Below, one piece after another: positions 36,111-51,500 of a DNA stretch of 64,000 nt (positions are counted from its first letter, which is position 1; every line of letters begins with the position of its first letter). The DNA comes from Paramacrobiotus metropolitanus (lineage: Eukaryota > Tardigrada > Eutardigrada > Parachela > Macrobiotidae). The notes below the pieces were generated by a model. That model saw only the letters and a program-made list of their open reading frames with translations, was not told the DNA's origin and ran no database searches. Position numbers and translations under genes: made by a program. Location of the stretch: contig NW_026570257.1 in NCBI RefSeq assembly GCF_019649055.1, forward strand, positions 868,001-932,000, written 5' to 3'.

Positions 36111-38709
36111 TAATTCTTGGGACATATCACGCTAAACAAGGCTGCTTAGCTGACAACTTTCCGTACAATACAGTTTTAGAAGAGCGACACTCAGCAGTTT
36201 TTGAAAAACGCTATCCTTGCACATCCTGCCAGAATGTATCGTACATTCAAGTGTATTTTCTTTCGTGTTGTCACACCATCGTTACCGGTCTATGATCATC
36301 ACACAGCCTACTCGCACAAGGACTCACCAAATATACACCCCCCAAGCGGTCGTTATTGATTTTTCCCCTGAGCCATGCTGGTTTTCATGGAATTATGCTT
36401 AGTAATTATCCGACGCTGCACTCAGCCCACTCGTATGGGTATGTGGTGTGTGTGTGTGACTAAATAACAACATATTCGACTGGAAATGCCAAGCCGTTGT
36501 GTGTGTGCGTTGGAACTCGGTGTACGGACCAGTTTCGCAAGGTTCCATGAATTCAAGTCCTGTGCTACTTTGCCGCTGCTCTTAATTCTCATCATATGAC
36601 ACATAACTGTAACGCGCCCCACATTGTAAAATGCAAACTTTAGTCTTGATTGAACCAGTTTGTAAATCGATAGGGATCAGCGTGGTTGTTTACTCGTTTT
36701 CTCTGAAAATTTTACCAAGATAACCACTCCTAAAGGAAAGTATTGTAAAACAGCTTTCCGCAAACTGATTACCAGCGATTACACATTTCTGGATGATGAA
36801 ACACATAAAACGCTGATAATAACCCGTACCGAGCCCTTGATCGGCATAATTCACTAGCACGGCGTTTATGGGGAAACTACCATCATTAACACTGCCTAGC
36901 AGCTGTTGTTTTCGAATTTGGTAGTTTCTCTCTGGGTTATTCCATACCGCCACCGGCGTAAATCGGGAATCAATCAAAATTACAAAAAGTTGCACTACTG
37001 GAAATGTGGATTGTGCAGAGTCGAAGACCACATAGTTAGGAATTCCCCCAACACAGTTTTTTCGGCTCGCTGGTTACACTGCGCAGAGACATTGAAGAGA
37101 CTAGTTTCTTCCCGTACGGGAACGTTTGTCGACATGCTGACACACTCTCGGAAGCTATTGCACCAAGCCGACCTTCCAATCCTCAATTTCTTTCTAGGAA
37201 CCAGCAAGGGTTCGTCAATGACGACCTTTCGCTGACGCACGATGCGTGTTTGTCTGCAGAAGGACTTTGCATACAGACTACACTCTGGCAGCCACGACCC
37301 TCCAAGCAGTAATCAATAGCTGAACCAGATGTTCCAGGCTAATGCGTGGCACCTGATCTATTTTTAAAATGTAATACCTTTGCGTGATCCCCGTTGCGCA
37401 CCAAACGATGTGAGAACGTGCATCGTTAAGATGACATCGGCTAAAGAAGCCCTAAAGCCGCTTGCTTTTGTTTATTTGATAAACATGACCTTTGCACTGA
37501 AAGAAGACTGTTTGGCTTTAATGAGGACATTTCGCATCGAACTGATTCTGAGGAAAGCTCCCAAGGGAGTTGCTGCAGAATTATGCTTAGATGCTTGGGA
37601 ACATAACAAATAATCATTCTCCGGTAGCGTCCCGGGGCGTTAGGGAAATTACTGCAGACGATGTAGAGGAACAAAAAGAATACAGTTAAATTATTTGAGT
37701 ACCACAAGCGCGATCAGTCCTCATTCGATCGAGTGGATCAAATTCTTTGAACCATCTGACTTTTCCTGCATGAAAGACAGCAAAGTCAAACTTCTCGTGT
37801 CTGGTTAGAGCGAGCGGCGAAACCGAATATTTAAAAGAAACTACTTGTAGGTGTTTCTGAATATCCCACAACTGCACACAAAACAGAACTATCAAAAGTT
37901 TTGTGCGCAAATAGTTACTGCTTCCAGAGCTTGAGGAATCTTACCCGTACATCAAGTCCTCTCAGTGCACACCGTAAAGTGCTCTGTAATTGTTTTTTTC
38001 GCTTGTAGTATGTAGATGCGTGCAAAGTTATGGATGTTCTGCATCTTAAAAGAACCCAGAGAGTTCCTTTAACTTAAAGAAAGCTTAAAACCCAAGTTTG
38101 TTTGGCTGGTTTTTAAACCAAAATCGCATTTAACTTTAAAAAAACAGGACACTTTACGGCGTGCAGCGAGAGGTATTATTGTTTTACTGTGAATTTGCGC
38201 AGAGTAGCGTTAGGCTTTGTTTTTGCTGGTGCGCCTGAAAGAACTGAATGGAAATGAACTGGTCGTCTGCTTTCCTGCTTTTTGCAACATAAAGAAATAA
38301 GGAACCTCCGTTATTGTGCAATTATGTGATGACGTCCACGGTTTTTGCTTTAACGGTCTGAAGAGCTCGTGGGAGACGTATAATTGAATTTATACTTCAG
38401 AATTAAGGATAATCAGCAATTATTAGCTTTTCAAAGGTCACCAGTACACCTTTGACTTTGACGTGTGTACTGGGTATAATGGCCTTACAAGTTATTTTGG
38501 GCACTACATGCGCTTGCTTTGTCAGGTGAACCATCACCCAATTGGTTCGTAATACTTTGAAAACCGTTATGCTGTCCCCAGTGCCAATACCAGCACCGCC
38601 ACCTGTCACCCTAACCTTCGTTTCGGTTTCCTCGCATGTCTCTCTCATCTTGTCGCAACTGCTTCACCAAAGTACCTTGATGGTTCGTCAACTCTTTTGA
38701 ACCTTTATG

Positions 38710-38752
38710 AACTGCAAAGGCATGTTCACTACGCGAACATGCCTTTGCAGTT
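38710..38752. repeat. Perfect 18-bp hairpin with a 7-nt loop
   Basis: aactgcaaaggcatgttc (38710-38727), loop actacgc, gaacatgcctttgcagtt (38735-38752). Both arms pair perfectly and pairing stops beyond them. It is too short and perfect for a usual microRNA precursor. Confidence 0.6.
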
Positions 38753-41700
38753 TGCATTGAAGCAGATATCCAGGAACACCTCACAATGAGAACCAGAATA
38801 TTTGATAACGGTATTAAACAGCGAGAGGCTAGAGCACTGCTACATATCCCAGAAATACGTTATTTAGCCGTTTCACCATCAAAGTATAACTAAGTATAAC
38901 ATCAAAGTTACGAGGTACGTCAGCGTGAAGCGCATTTCTGTGTATAGCAGTATACCTTCCAGACTAAGCATAATTACAATTCATTCCGGTATAAAAGCTG
39001 CCTCTTAAGCCTCCTTAAAAGATCAAGGCTCCATTAAAAGTCTCAGGTGTCGCATAATTTGCAGTACTTTCGCAAACTATACGGTACGTACCACAATTAT
39101 GCTGCTAAATTTAGGATAATAGTAGTGCCACCCTGTTAACTTCATGCACCCAGTTATTTTTCTATAGCGCGTGTTGTTGTCATCATAAAGACGATGCCTG
39201 ACATGACCGGTATGTTCGACAACACTGACACCTTAATAAATACCTCGTCCTCAATATAGCTGCTAGTAACAAGCAGGAAGATCCGAGCTTGGCGCTTCGT
39301 TTATCTAAAGACCGCTAAATATACTAACAGCTATTTGATAGTCCACGTACCTTTCCAGTCCGTAGGTGTACCATAATCCTCTAAATTTACATACCCTTGT
39401 ACAGTATGCCCTTTATTAAGTCCTTCAGATTTAGAATACAATAGCATGCCCGTTGCCCTTTGCTCTTTAACTAGGACTGTAGACCTCGTGATAATTTGAA
39501 ATTTTCTTACGATCGACGGTTGCAAAAATCAGATTGGGCCAAACGCTTGGGGTGCGTGAAAGAACTGCATTATACTCGTTTGATAGAATTACTAAACTGC
39601 TTTCCTGAAACCAGGAAATGTTTACAGAAGCACACACCTGCCAGCAAAGAAATGCGTTCTACCTGAGCTTTTCACCGTTTCCTTGAGCAGAATAAAGGAA
39701 AGGTAGAAGAAGTAGATAGTTAATTTGAATGCCTCTGTAAACCTGTTTTTTTTAAGTTTCAGTAAGGTTCCAGTCTGCTCGTTTGTCAATCTGTACGTAT
39801 GACAGCAGTTATTAGAAGGACGAAGACTGCAATTTGTGCAGTTCCGGCCTTGCTGGTGTTCAGAGTGTTCGGGCGCTTTTCAGGTTGTCGTAAATAAGAG
39901 TTTTCTCACAATTTTATCATTACTTAGCCATCGTTATCTATCAGTAACCGATCAGCATAAACAAGGATCGTAGAAACCTTTAATCAAGATACCGGCTTCC
40001 TGTTTCTCACTCAATCATCTTACTTAACAAGTGTACACCTTGCTGATAAATCTGGCACTTACGATTTTATCATTTGCACATATCTTTTCTTCTTATCTTA
40101 CTTTTCTAATTTCACTATTCTTTGTATTTTGCGTTAGTACCGCAGCAGTAACTGCGCGAACTCCAAGTGTACGGACCCAATATTATGGTAATATTAGTCT
40201 TTAACCTGCACACTCTAATCGTAACAACTGTGACACAACACGAGCACGTAATCCGTCCGTTCATATAAATAACTACGAAATTTTGTTATGATCAATTTGT
40301 CCGCTCGGAGAGGCTGATGGCCTTACAATGGCTGAACTCAGATTAACTTTAGGAAAAGGCTTATTAACTGTCAAACGCAACCTTTTATCTTGTGGTCTGC
40401 TATTGCAGTTACAAGGTACTGCCATTTGTGCAAACGTAATGTAGCAGTTTTAGCAGAGACATAAACTCGCTGGAAGTTCATCGCAGCATGACTGGACAAA
40501 AACATAGCAATATACCGATCATCGTGTGTACGCTATTTTTACGGTTACTCGACAGTTATTTGATTACACATTACACAGCGGTTTTTGTATCCAATCTTTA
40601 CACCTGGCAGCCAGCGCTACATCTTGCTGCTTTCTATGCTATACAAAAGAATCGTGTATTATCGCAACTGTTCTTAAAAAGTGCGTAAGAAAAACAGGTT
40701 TGATGGAAGTTGCTCGCTCCAGCTCATACTGCCGGGGTGAGCGACTAGAGTAGAAAGCCCCAAAGATCAATAAAAGTAAGTATAAACGATGCACTGCGCT
40801 TAAGTACACAAAAGTCTTCATGGATTGACGGTTGTCATAACGGGCACTGTGTTAAACAGGGGAAAACGGAATTGCCTGTCTTATCTAGACCACAGCACAA
40901 AATTACTCTGTCTTCTCCGCAGTATTGCATTAACGCTTCAGTTCACCATGTGGCAGGTTAACGTGTGTTGGCCCACATTTGCCGTAAGGCCCGTAACATT
41001 TACACACTGGAAAGTGGAGCAGTGAGAAGACATCGCTATACTGTACATACAAATATAATACTGCAATCTAGTCCAGGTAATCAGATTCCCAACCACTGTT
41101 TTTAAACCAGTTACTAATGTACACTAGAGAATTGCCTATGTATTGCAATCTACCGGTAGATGATTAATAAGTAAACATCACATGTCACCCGTCAGATATA
41201 TAGCTGCAGCAAAAATTAAGCCGGTTGTTGTAACTGTGTTGAGTGTGCGCGCCCGTTCATCGCGATTGCATTGACAGTACAGCGGCGCATTAACCCTGAG
41301 CCGTCAGTCAGAGTAAGACAACATACCCCATACCGGCATCATGTTATGTGGAGCAGTGTGCAGGAGAAAAAACACACAATAGACAATTATGATTATACGA
41401 TACGCATCGTACAAGGTAATCAGGTGACACTAGTGTCCACATGCACATAACTCGCTTACCTTACACGTAAGCGATGCGGTCCACGTTGTTGTATTGTTGG
41501 CAGTTGGCTGGAAATTGACAAGGAAATTCTTTTGCCGTAGTTATATGGCTGCGGTGTTTGTTGTCCAGGCAAATCTGCAAAATGTAGACGAACGTCGATG
41601 ATCTGGCACATATGTAAGAGCTGAGCTGGCAGCTTTATAGTCATATGTGTGTATCGAAATCGTTGGAGAATAGTTTATCGCGGTTAGATAAGACTTTCCC

Positions 41701-42484
41701 CTGACTACACACTGCACAACAGAGCCGCTAACCAATCGCCGATTGGTTGACGTGTGCGTGCGTTTACGAGTGCGGTTGGTGTGAGCGTGGCAGAAGGCCG
41801 GCCCGCAGACTAAAGTCGAAAAGTGCGAACCGACATTTCTCGATTCGGACAGGCTGGTGTGTGTGTTTGTGTATGAGCTGAGAGTGATTCGCACAACGCA
41901 CGAGTTAACATGCGCCGGTTGCATGCAGATTCTCGTAAATGGAGCGGGAGAGAGCAAGCAAAAAAATCAATCGTACTTGCGCAATAACAGGTTTCCCCGC
42001 GAGTCACCGCACCCAGCGAGTCAATCCGGCACACATCCGTTGCGGTTCACTGGGACCCACGGTTATCGAGGCGGCAGTTAAAGTTCAGTGCAAAATCTAC
42101 GTTAAAGACACGAAAATTTTCGGTGGCTGAGGCCAGAGCACCGTGCACAAGCCATTCCTTGTGCGCTGATTGCAAATCGCCCGCAGATACGTAGATTTGA
42201 CAACGATACCGGCTAGGAACATAATCACCGCGCAGACACGCTAGGCGGTGTAGTTTAACTAATAAGACGGCAGTTGGCTGTGCGATGCTCATGGGTATAC
42301 AGTAAATAAGCGCGCTCATGTATCCGCTCTATGTAAGAGAAGTGCGCACACTGCGCATGGACGACGGAAAAGAGCACATACACACGCACACAGAGCCGGT
42401 AGTGGGCCGTTATATTTTCATGCCGATTGCCGACCTATATTCAATGCGGCACAGTTGAACGCCGGCCGCGCGCAGTCGCTGCCG

Positions 42485-42720
42485 ATGCCACACAACAACG
42501 AGTCTGATCGATCAGTGCAAACTTTCACCCCGTTGCCAGCCACGCTGGCTACTAATGCGCGCCGAGCAACTGGCCAGCCTCTCGAAACACTGAGCGATGA
42601 AAGTATGATGAACTTCAGCCTGAACACTCTCTATTGCAAACAGTGGAACAGCAGCCAACGGCTGGAATGTCCCCACAGCATCCTTTTCAATCACAGCACA
42701 CGATATCTCAAGTTGAGCTT
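42485..42720 (+). CDS. Possible first coding exon of unknown gene
   Basis: In a patch richer in CpG than its surroundings, an ATG at 42485 starts MPHNNESDRSVQTFTP and continues through MNFSLNTLYCKQWNSS with several NxS/T sequons. It resembles an extracellular N-terminus. The frame stays open to about 42919 but loses protein-like character after about 42720. No clear donor or downstream exon was found. Confidence 0.22.
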
Positions 42721-45700
42721 AGATAGAAAGGGTCCCTGCTTTTGCGTAGGAGTACGTAACCGAGATCGACGATCCTCGGCTGGCGTTTCGCATTCGTTGC
42801 GAATCGCGTTACGGTGCCTTACCCGGATGCCGAAAGCCGGCTTCGAATTAGCTACGCTAAGGGTTACACAAGTACTTTATAGTTCATATTACATTTGCTC
42901 ACGACGAAACACTCCATAAACATCACAACGAAACATCCCAAACAAAACATTGCATTTGCTCGCGACGAAACATGCCCTAATCAAACAGAGACGATACTGC
43001 TGCAACCGTTTCATAAGCGTTTCCAGCAGAAACTATCCCGTTTGAGGCAGTATCGAAAGACGTTGCTATTCGTGTGTGTTGGACGTGAGCCTCATCTTTA
43101 ATTACTAAACACTCACCCTACATCCTGATTCAGGAGAATATCGATCAGGGAGCTCCTTTCTCATCGGTGCACGACATTTCGAATTCTTTGCACAAATACC
43201 CTCTACACAAATACCGCTGTGAAAGCCCCAACACAATACCCTGTTATTAATCAGCCTGTCTCAAAACTTCCTTCGATTGAAGAAAATCAACTTGTGGCCA
43301 AGAAAGCCTGATCGATGACAATCATTCATACATGGGTGTGCCTGTTCAAAGTCATTCAGGTTACGCTGAATTTTCTCAGGCTAAACAGTCATCCACCGTA
43401 TTAACAGTGTGGAAGATGACAACTGTACCATGGTGTCTTGTTCATTACATTGCTAATGAACCATGATCGAGAGATACTCGTACTACACTACCAGTCAATC
43501 CTACTCCAAGGTCAACACCGCTGACTAAGGGAACCGGCTGCCATTAACACCATTGCGTGCTGTGTGTTATTTCAGTTTTACTGCTTAGTGCTAACAACGC
43601 TCGTTCAAAATTTACGGTGCATATTTTGTTACTTTGCTGCTTTCCACCTGGCTGTGCCAAGAATGACTTCTATACCATGCCCCCACCGGTACAGTAAATG
43701 GCCGGCGTACAATGTTCTCTCATCAGCGGTCAATAGCAGCGCGTTAACAATGCACTTCATATTATCGGCCATCCGTCCGGGCCCAGAAAAAACGCAGACT
43801 TACCAGATGAAAAACAAGCGAAAAGTACCGCAGCCAGTTCCATATCAGGAAACCGGTTTTATTTCCGCCTTCAAGAGAATTTTCTCGTTCAACAACACCA
43901 ACTCTTCAAAGTGCCATTGAGCATGATGGTTGTTGTTGCCATCTGTGTTGAATAACCTGTCTACCGGGCTCATTGGTTCATGTATCATAAATTGCAGCTA
44001 GCTGGCTTGCTTGATGGGTAAATCGTTCCCTGTAGGCTTGCAGATTCAGCGATACACCTGGTACCTGCATGGGCTGTTTGCTCTAGGTCATATGGAATAT
44101 CATATATCATTCGCCAAGTAAACAATTAGCAAAGGCTGCTTGAATATTCTAGGCACTTATTCGTTAACTAATTGTCCGATTTGGAACAGTTAGTTACAGT
44201 GAGATAACACTATCGTTGCTTATCATGGTTAATTACATAATGCCGATAAAAGAAGCCTAAATTGATAATTATGTTTCTGCATTATTAGGCATTGTGTTAG
44301 ACTGCAACGTGCGTTAAACGGTGAATTCTCGTGATTTCTTAAGAAAATGTTGCTCTCATTTTACGTAACAAAGCTCTACATTCGCCGGCAAAACGCAGAG
44401 CACACACTGTACGTGAATTCCGGTTACAGTTATTAGCGCTGTTCAATGAACAGTAAGCCGATTAAGGGCCGTTTAAACTTTAAATACGGCAGACGTCTGC
44501 CAAAGGTCATCAAAACAGACTAACAGATTGTACTGGAGTGCAACTAACCTGTAGCAACACTTCTTCCGGACTGAAAACGGATAATTATGATTCTATAAAG
44601 CCTGAGCCAATTAAAATAAAGCACAAAAGCATTAATTTTAAGGCTATCACGTACAAACATCTCTGGATTTCACTGGCCACACGAGAGCCGTAATTTCTTA
44701 ACCCTACAAGACGTTCAGCAACAAAATCAGCCCATCTTGCAACAAAAACGACTTTGATGAGAAGTCTCCAGTCGTGATAGTCCTAATTAATGCACGCTGG
44801 TTGCCGCATATACTGCATCGCTTACTTTCGCGAGACAAGAGAACCTTTAAGCGCCGGTAATAATCGATCGATAAGATTGCTCAAAGCCCCGGATGCGCTA
44901 ACACAACACACGGCATCTGGTATCCTGTGGCACATTTTCGTGATCCTGCTAGTTAATCTTAATAACCGGGTCAGAGGCGCGCGTACTCGCTCTATGGGAT
45001 TGCATCTTCGGCCCGGTCGTGGATTTTAATGATAATTGGATCTGTTCGATCGATGCGCATGGTTTTACGATGGTGAGATGGCAGTTTTATTCGTTCCCCA
45101 AGAGCGCCATCGCGTGCGCACCCAGTCCTTGTTTGCGTGAGTGGAATATTAGCGGCTTGCTTATTGCTTTGCGCTCCATAATTATAAGGGGATAAAAGCC
45201 AGGCGCATGTTTCGAAGCAAAAATGGAAGTGCCCCAAAAACGCGGTATGATACCGCTTCGGGACACCGGTACCGTACTGATTCGCACGAAAGTTGCAGCT
45301 GCTGCTTTTTATGCGATCCATATTGGTACCGAAAAGAGACTTACGAATATACACCCAAGTTTCAAATTGTTCTACCGTGTAATTCAACACGATTCCCGAA
45401 ATGCGCGAGGGAAACTAGTTAAACAAGATGGCACTCGAGTTTTAGTAGTCTTGACACTTAAGAAACTTCTGTTGAAATCCAGTTCAAGGCCCCCATCTTT
45501 AAGGAGCATACGTACTATTCGGCTTCGTAGGATTTCTTAAAGTTTGGTTTAAACGGCTCCGAACCAATTCGCTGTTTCAATTCACGGATTATTTGTTATT
45601 TGTTCATGCAAGATTTTGCACATTTCAACGAGTTCGCAATTTCCACAAGGTTTTTAAACCAGTTCTCTGTATATCTTAGAGAAAGCCTTGTCCTTCCACT

Positions 45701-48451
45701 GTAAGCGTCGAATTGGCACGCACCACAGATGCTTAAAATTGTTACAGTCTTATTGCGAAAGTCCGTTATGACCAGATATGCTTACGAGAACGTTATTTGC
45801 ATTTCTATTTGTCGGTATGTACCGCACCGCAATGGGTGATGCTCATGTACCAGACTTGATTAGTTATTTTTAACTGTTGAACTTGACATGAGTTATTTTG
45901 AGTTATCGAGTTTACGAAGAGTTATAATTATCCTCGTAACTGTGATTTGTAAATCGGTACCCAAACAACTGAATTCCTAAGTTTTTTGGGTTAGCGAGTT
46001 ACGCTACCCAAAAAAAAAACGGATCTTATGAAAACACCTCTATTTTACATGCTAGCTTTACGCGCCGTAGAACTCAAAACTCGGTGTACTTGCATGAAAC
46101 ATCTACCCAGGTCGGATGAGTACTAAAGCACAGATCGGTAAAAAACGCTTAGTCGACACTTTTCTACGTTCGCAAGGGCGAAAGAAAGTCCGTTATAGCC
46201 GCTGTTAACTAGTATAAGTTACATGAACCCCTACTAGCTAGTATGGTATATGGCGTATGCTGCTGTTATGCAATCGACAAAAAAACGGTACCGGCAGCTG
46301 AGTTAATCGCCCACCCAAGCATTGCTTTTTGGCATTGCATAACGTTAGTGTGTGCTATTTCTCAGGTGTAAGCAGATAATACAAATCGGTAGCCGCTGTT
46401 TCATCACATGATCCATATACAAACTTCGAGTAATTTGCAGCTCATGCACAAATAAGTTAAGGATGTTTGTGCGAAGCCGAAGAATTACCCCCGGGCTTTG
46501 GCAATTAATAATAACTGCAAATTGCTACATTCGGATCATAAAAGTATGCGTCCTAAGGGCTTTTTAAATTAGGCCTTTGTGCTATATCTTACATCCAAAC
46601 TTTGTCCTTACGCGATAATAAAACGCTATCTATCGGCTTCCTGTTGACGAGGAAAGAGCAATACGACTTTCTAATAAGACCCTTTAAGTGACGCCATTTC
46701 CTTCCTTATTCATATCTGTAGCGCATATTTATCACTGTGAGATTATCGATAGGAGTTCTCTCGATCTGTAATAAGACCCTTCAGTGAGAAATAAAAAATT
46801 TTTTACTATCCATTTCATCAGTGTTTTTGAAGTTTTTGATTCTATCGTCTGAATTGTCGGGAAATTTCAAGCTTTTCTAGTTTTGATTAGTAGTTTATAG
46901 AATTTAATGAATGTTTCTCGCATTTTAGTTTTGTAGATCAAAGGCTAAAGAGAATTAGCAATCAGATTACTGGATACCTTGAAGAGACGAGGAAATTGTT
47001 AGCTACACTGGTGTATTTTGTTGTCGGCAAAAAACACTGGCACCTGCAGTTAGTGTTTATGAGCTACTGATTGGCAAAGTTGTGGTGTTATGATTTATTT
47101 AATCATCAGCGCTCATCCGGGATTCGGTGTGTTTATGACTGATTATTTTTACTTGTGTACAACATACTTCCCACCCCGGCCTACCGACAAACTTCTTATA
47201 GCGGTTTATAACTGGTTATTACGTAATCCACACGCCAGCGAACGGACAGCAGCTGCTGCAACATACCCGGAAGTTATGAGCATGTGTTTGAAAAAGCCGA
47301 GTTCGATAAACTCGGGAACGATCCCGCAACTATGCATAACGGGTATACAGTGCGGTATATGCCTGTTTATCGTACCATATGGTAACGAACGCTTCTCTTA
47401 ACCCGTCTTTCATAACATCTGTTAACTCAAATCAACCGCTATTTGCCGATGAACGTTGTAAAGAGCGTTACCGGTATCTTCGCTTTAATTACTTTGACGA
47501 GGTGAATGTGCTACATTATATATTCATTTTCCACTCACCTCGGTTTTTCTCTTTGCGTCGTCGTCCTACTTGATGTACACATCAGAGAAGAGAACCTGAA
47601 AACATAAACACTTTCTACCAGTACACGAAATAAATGCAAAATAATATGATCGCGTTAGATTGAAGTGTCTCTTTCCTGGTTACACATACAAATAGGCAGG
47701 TAATGGCACTGTACTACCTGTTGTATCTATCGAGCACTGCATGACCGCTTTTTCATTGCCGACGGCGGAAAGAGACTTGGTTGAGAGTGTGTGTAAATGT
47801 GTATGTATCGATATGCGCGTGTTATTAGTCTGACATACTTTCCGGGCACAAGCACGATGCGATGGAGCGGCCTATAGCTGCACGTTCAAGTGGGCCGGCA
47901 CAGCATGACAAGGATTAAGTAAAAAGCTAATTTTCTACAGATCGATCGGAAAACGGAATTGATTACGGTCTCGTATAATATAAGTATAATATTGTAGCCA
48001 AAAGAATTGTGTGTGTACACTCACCAAGTTGCACTCACTGATTGGCAGCGACGCCATGGCACGGAAACGAGCGGACTATCAAATTTCCCAGCCACCGCCG
48101 GTTTTTATGATCGGCTTTAAAACTCGAATGACCGCTTGCTATGCTAGACGTGGCGCTGTGTTATACGTTACTGTTACCGAGACAGATACAAGCTGTCCCT
48201 TTCAATCAGAATAATCAAAAAATTGCTACATCCAGAAGGCATAAATATTGCTACGGTAAACAAGGTAAAAGCATTAACCATGACTGTGTGGCAAAAGTAG
48301 CGTGGAATACCGATATCGTAGGTTACGCAGTTTATACCCTATGCTCGCGTATTTGCATAACCATTAGCTTGGTAATCCGTGAACCGTGAGCTTTTTGTGC
48401 CGTGTCATACGATCGCCGCTGCACTGATTGGTGTGCGTTGATACATGCAGT

Positions 48452-48501
48452 ATTAGTAAGGGCGAACGGATGATTGCATTAGTAAGGGCGAACGGATGAT
48501 T
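48452..48501. repeat. 26-bp tandem duplication
   Basis: attagtaagggcgaacggat plus gattgc occurs twice in a row, the second copy incomplete at its end. Confidence 0.8.
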
Positions 48502-51500
48502 AGGCAGTCAACCTTTGTTTATTGCATCAGCTACCGCGGCGCAGCTGACATCTTCCCTATTCCGTCGCATAAAACCATCTATCTGATAAAACAGCGTAAA
48601 ACTATCTTATCAATGGCTATCGCTGTTTGCGACCTGGCACACCTCTTCCTGCTTTTGTGTTTGTGACGATTAAATAGACGTAACGGTTTTATTTTAATCA
48701 GGTCAGCCGCCCGCCGCCATCAGCGGTATTGGCTGAGTACACATTCTGCGATATAAATGGTGACTTTTACACTGTTCCCTGCTGGCAATATTTACTGTCA
48801 CAAACACGCACGAACCAGCCCCTAAACAATGTGAACGGGGCGTAATATGAGACTGTGAGTAGCGTTTCCCGTAGATTAGTTAACATCAAGTACCGTATCT
48901 GAGAAGCAGCACTGAGAATTTGAGAAATCTATTTCACGTTCCCGTTCACGTTCAGTATGATTGGAAAATGGATCAAAAGTTTGCACCAGATAGCATTAAA
49001 TAATACAAATCAGCAAATAATGGTACAGTATTTGCTCTAGGTAGTCATCCCAGTCCTCGGTCGCCCACCTGCTGCCGAATCACATTAACAACACGTCGTA
49101 TCAACAGTAAGTTCGCGGTAGAATCCGACCAACAGATGATCCTTACCTTAAGAGACGATCCTTAATAACAAATGATCCTCACCAGAAACCCTAGGGTATC
49201 TTGTAACCTTTCAAATCTACAAACCAAGAACGTTATGCGTCGCGAACCAATGCAGACGGCATGAACGTTTCTGGTCCTTCTAAACAATTCACACATTTCA
49301 CAGTGCCATCTAGACAACGGTTTCTGTGAAACACGCATGCATAATCAAGAAATTAGAGGAAAAGTATAAATCAGCACTCTTATTTGAACATCAAAACTGA
49401 CCATCCACTTACCTTGTTGTTCGGGGATGACTTCCGGTTAGTCTTGAACTTTGGTTGTTTATCCTCTATACCGTCAGCCAGCTCACTCTCATACAACAGG
49501 GGGTATTATGCAGTGTTACCAACAGGCTGCTGCAGACAACAGTTATACAATAAAACACCCGCATCAGGGGATGGTACTGCTTCTCTCGGTAACCGGAAAG
49601 CCACGTCGCTCCCCTTGTTATTCATTTGCCATCTGTTCCAGCTTCAGATAAGCGCCGTGAACGATGTTTACGACGTACCTGTATTTGCTCAAGCAGGAAT
49701 GTCTACGCTCATAAATTAAGAGAAGACCGTTTTCTCGTAGTAACTCCCTTTTGCTAACAAATCGAATAGCGCTTCTTATCTGGTTCATACAATCATGTCA
49801 AATCTCTCCTTAAGGCTTAAGAGTACAGTGCGCTAGTATGCTAGGCCTCTGGCTTCCGCATCACCAGTACTGCAAAAGGTTCAAATTAAATGAACTGGCG
49901 GTATGAGATGCGCTTTGAAAATGTAGCATGTGGCATCTGTAATACAGTATATACTAAACAACGTTAAAGGGATTGAAGCCCGCATACCTTGGCATTAAAA
50001 AAGCGTTCATTTAGATGCTCTAATAGTCAGCTGGTGCAACAAACTGATCCTGAGAACTTTTTAACATCGGTTTAACGTCACCTTTACTTCCATGCACAGT
50101 TAAGGAAAGGATATAATATTATATAAGACACCCTTCGAGGTAGGTCTGGTAATACGTGAATAGTAAAATCATACTTTATGGATATTGTATTTGTACGTCA
50201 AAGCACACATCAGCTACCCTACGGTGTTTGAGGAGTACATAAGAGTACAATTACATACATTTCAAGGAGCTTGTTGCAAAGCGGATTTGAGTGATGTATA
50301 GTACCCTGTAGGTATTTTCTCGACATTCAGGGTTTGCACTACCGAAATCCCATAGGATTTTTATCACGTGATTTTTTTCAGGTAAGATTGCGGAGTAGTG
50401 AGTGCTATAAAAGACAAACAGCATCAAAAAACCGCGCTCGGCTCTATCGTATTTTGAATTTGTATTATCATCCGCTAAACGTTAGAATATGTAAAGTTAA
50501 AAGGCCATACCAAAGTTGTATAGTGCTTGCAGTATCAGGACCACATTCTGAAAAATCATTTCCACTAATTTTGATATAGTAAAGCCGGAGCTCAGTTCCA
50601 TGATATCTACTCGTCCGCTTTCTAAAACGCGATCGTGGGTGGAGTGAGATTAGATTGCGTAATCATTTGTTTGTCAGCCTGGGAATCCGTTACAAATTTA
50701 AATTATGCCAGTAAGACGGCAGTGCAGTAATTCGCTGTCACTACCATGCACCCAAGGTCTAACGTGAAGGACATTTGGGCCGCTTTAGAATCTCGGTTGT
50801 CGTGCCCGAGAGAGTCACAGCAGTGGATGAGATAGGATTAAAAAAGAGCCACAAAAATCTCGCAGGTCATCTTTGCTGGCAGTATGACAGGTTGGTGAAT
50901 ATGTGCTCCAGCCAAACGTTTTGGCTGGTACTCGTACAGACTCTGTAGTAAATTCATAACAACTGACTCAGTGCGCTTTAAGCGGTGCCCCTGTGCGAAC
51001 TAGCCATACTGCGACAGTGACCTTTAGACAAAAAACTTTCCCATCCAAAAGCGCAAGTTTGTCGTTTGCGATAGCGTGCATCTTGAGTAAAGATCTATGC
51101 AATTAAAAGTCTTCATTTTCTTGTGGATTTGAACATGGGTTTACACCCATGAACCCCTTTTTTCCATGATGCCCGCTCAACAATGCTGCCGTCCATGTAC
51201 AGCTCTGTGACTAGGTCATCAGTGCCAAACCATAATTAATTCTCTAGCTAGACTTTATCAGTTACCGGCAATCAGGCACTAATTTAACTGCGGAATTTAA
51301 GTGTTTGAATCTCCGTGCCGTGGTTATTACGCGCAAGGCATCGTGAACGCTGACAAAAGTCGATTAAACAGTTTTATCGTCAATATGTAGTTTTATAACT
51401 CCCAGTACACAAGTGAAACGCGAGATTCTGAATTAACGAAGTCTTTCTTTATATTCGCTTTCACTTTCACGCTGTTTGATTGAAATGACAGCGGATCGTC

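Noticed and set aside
36690-37031. Minus-strand frame with protein-like segment WNNPERNYQIRKQQLL
   Set aside because: It could be an exon of an extracellular receptor domain, but no flanking exon or family match could be established.
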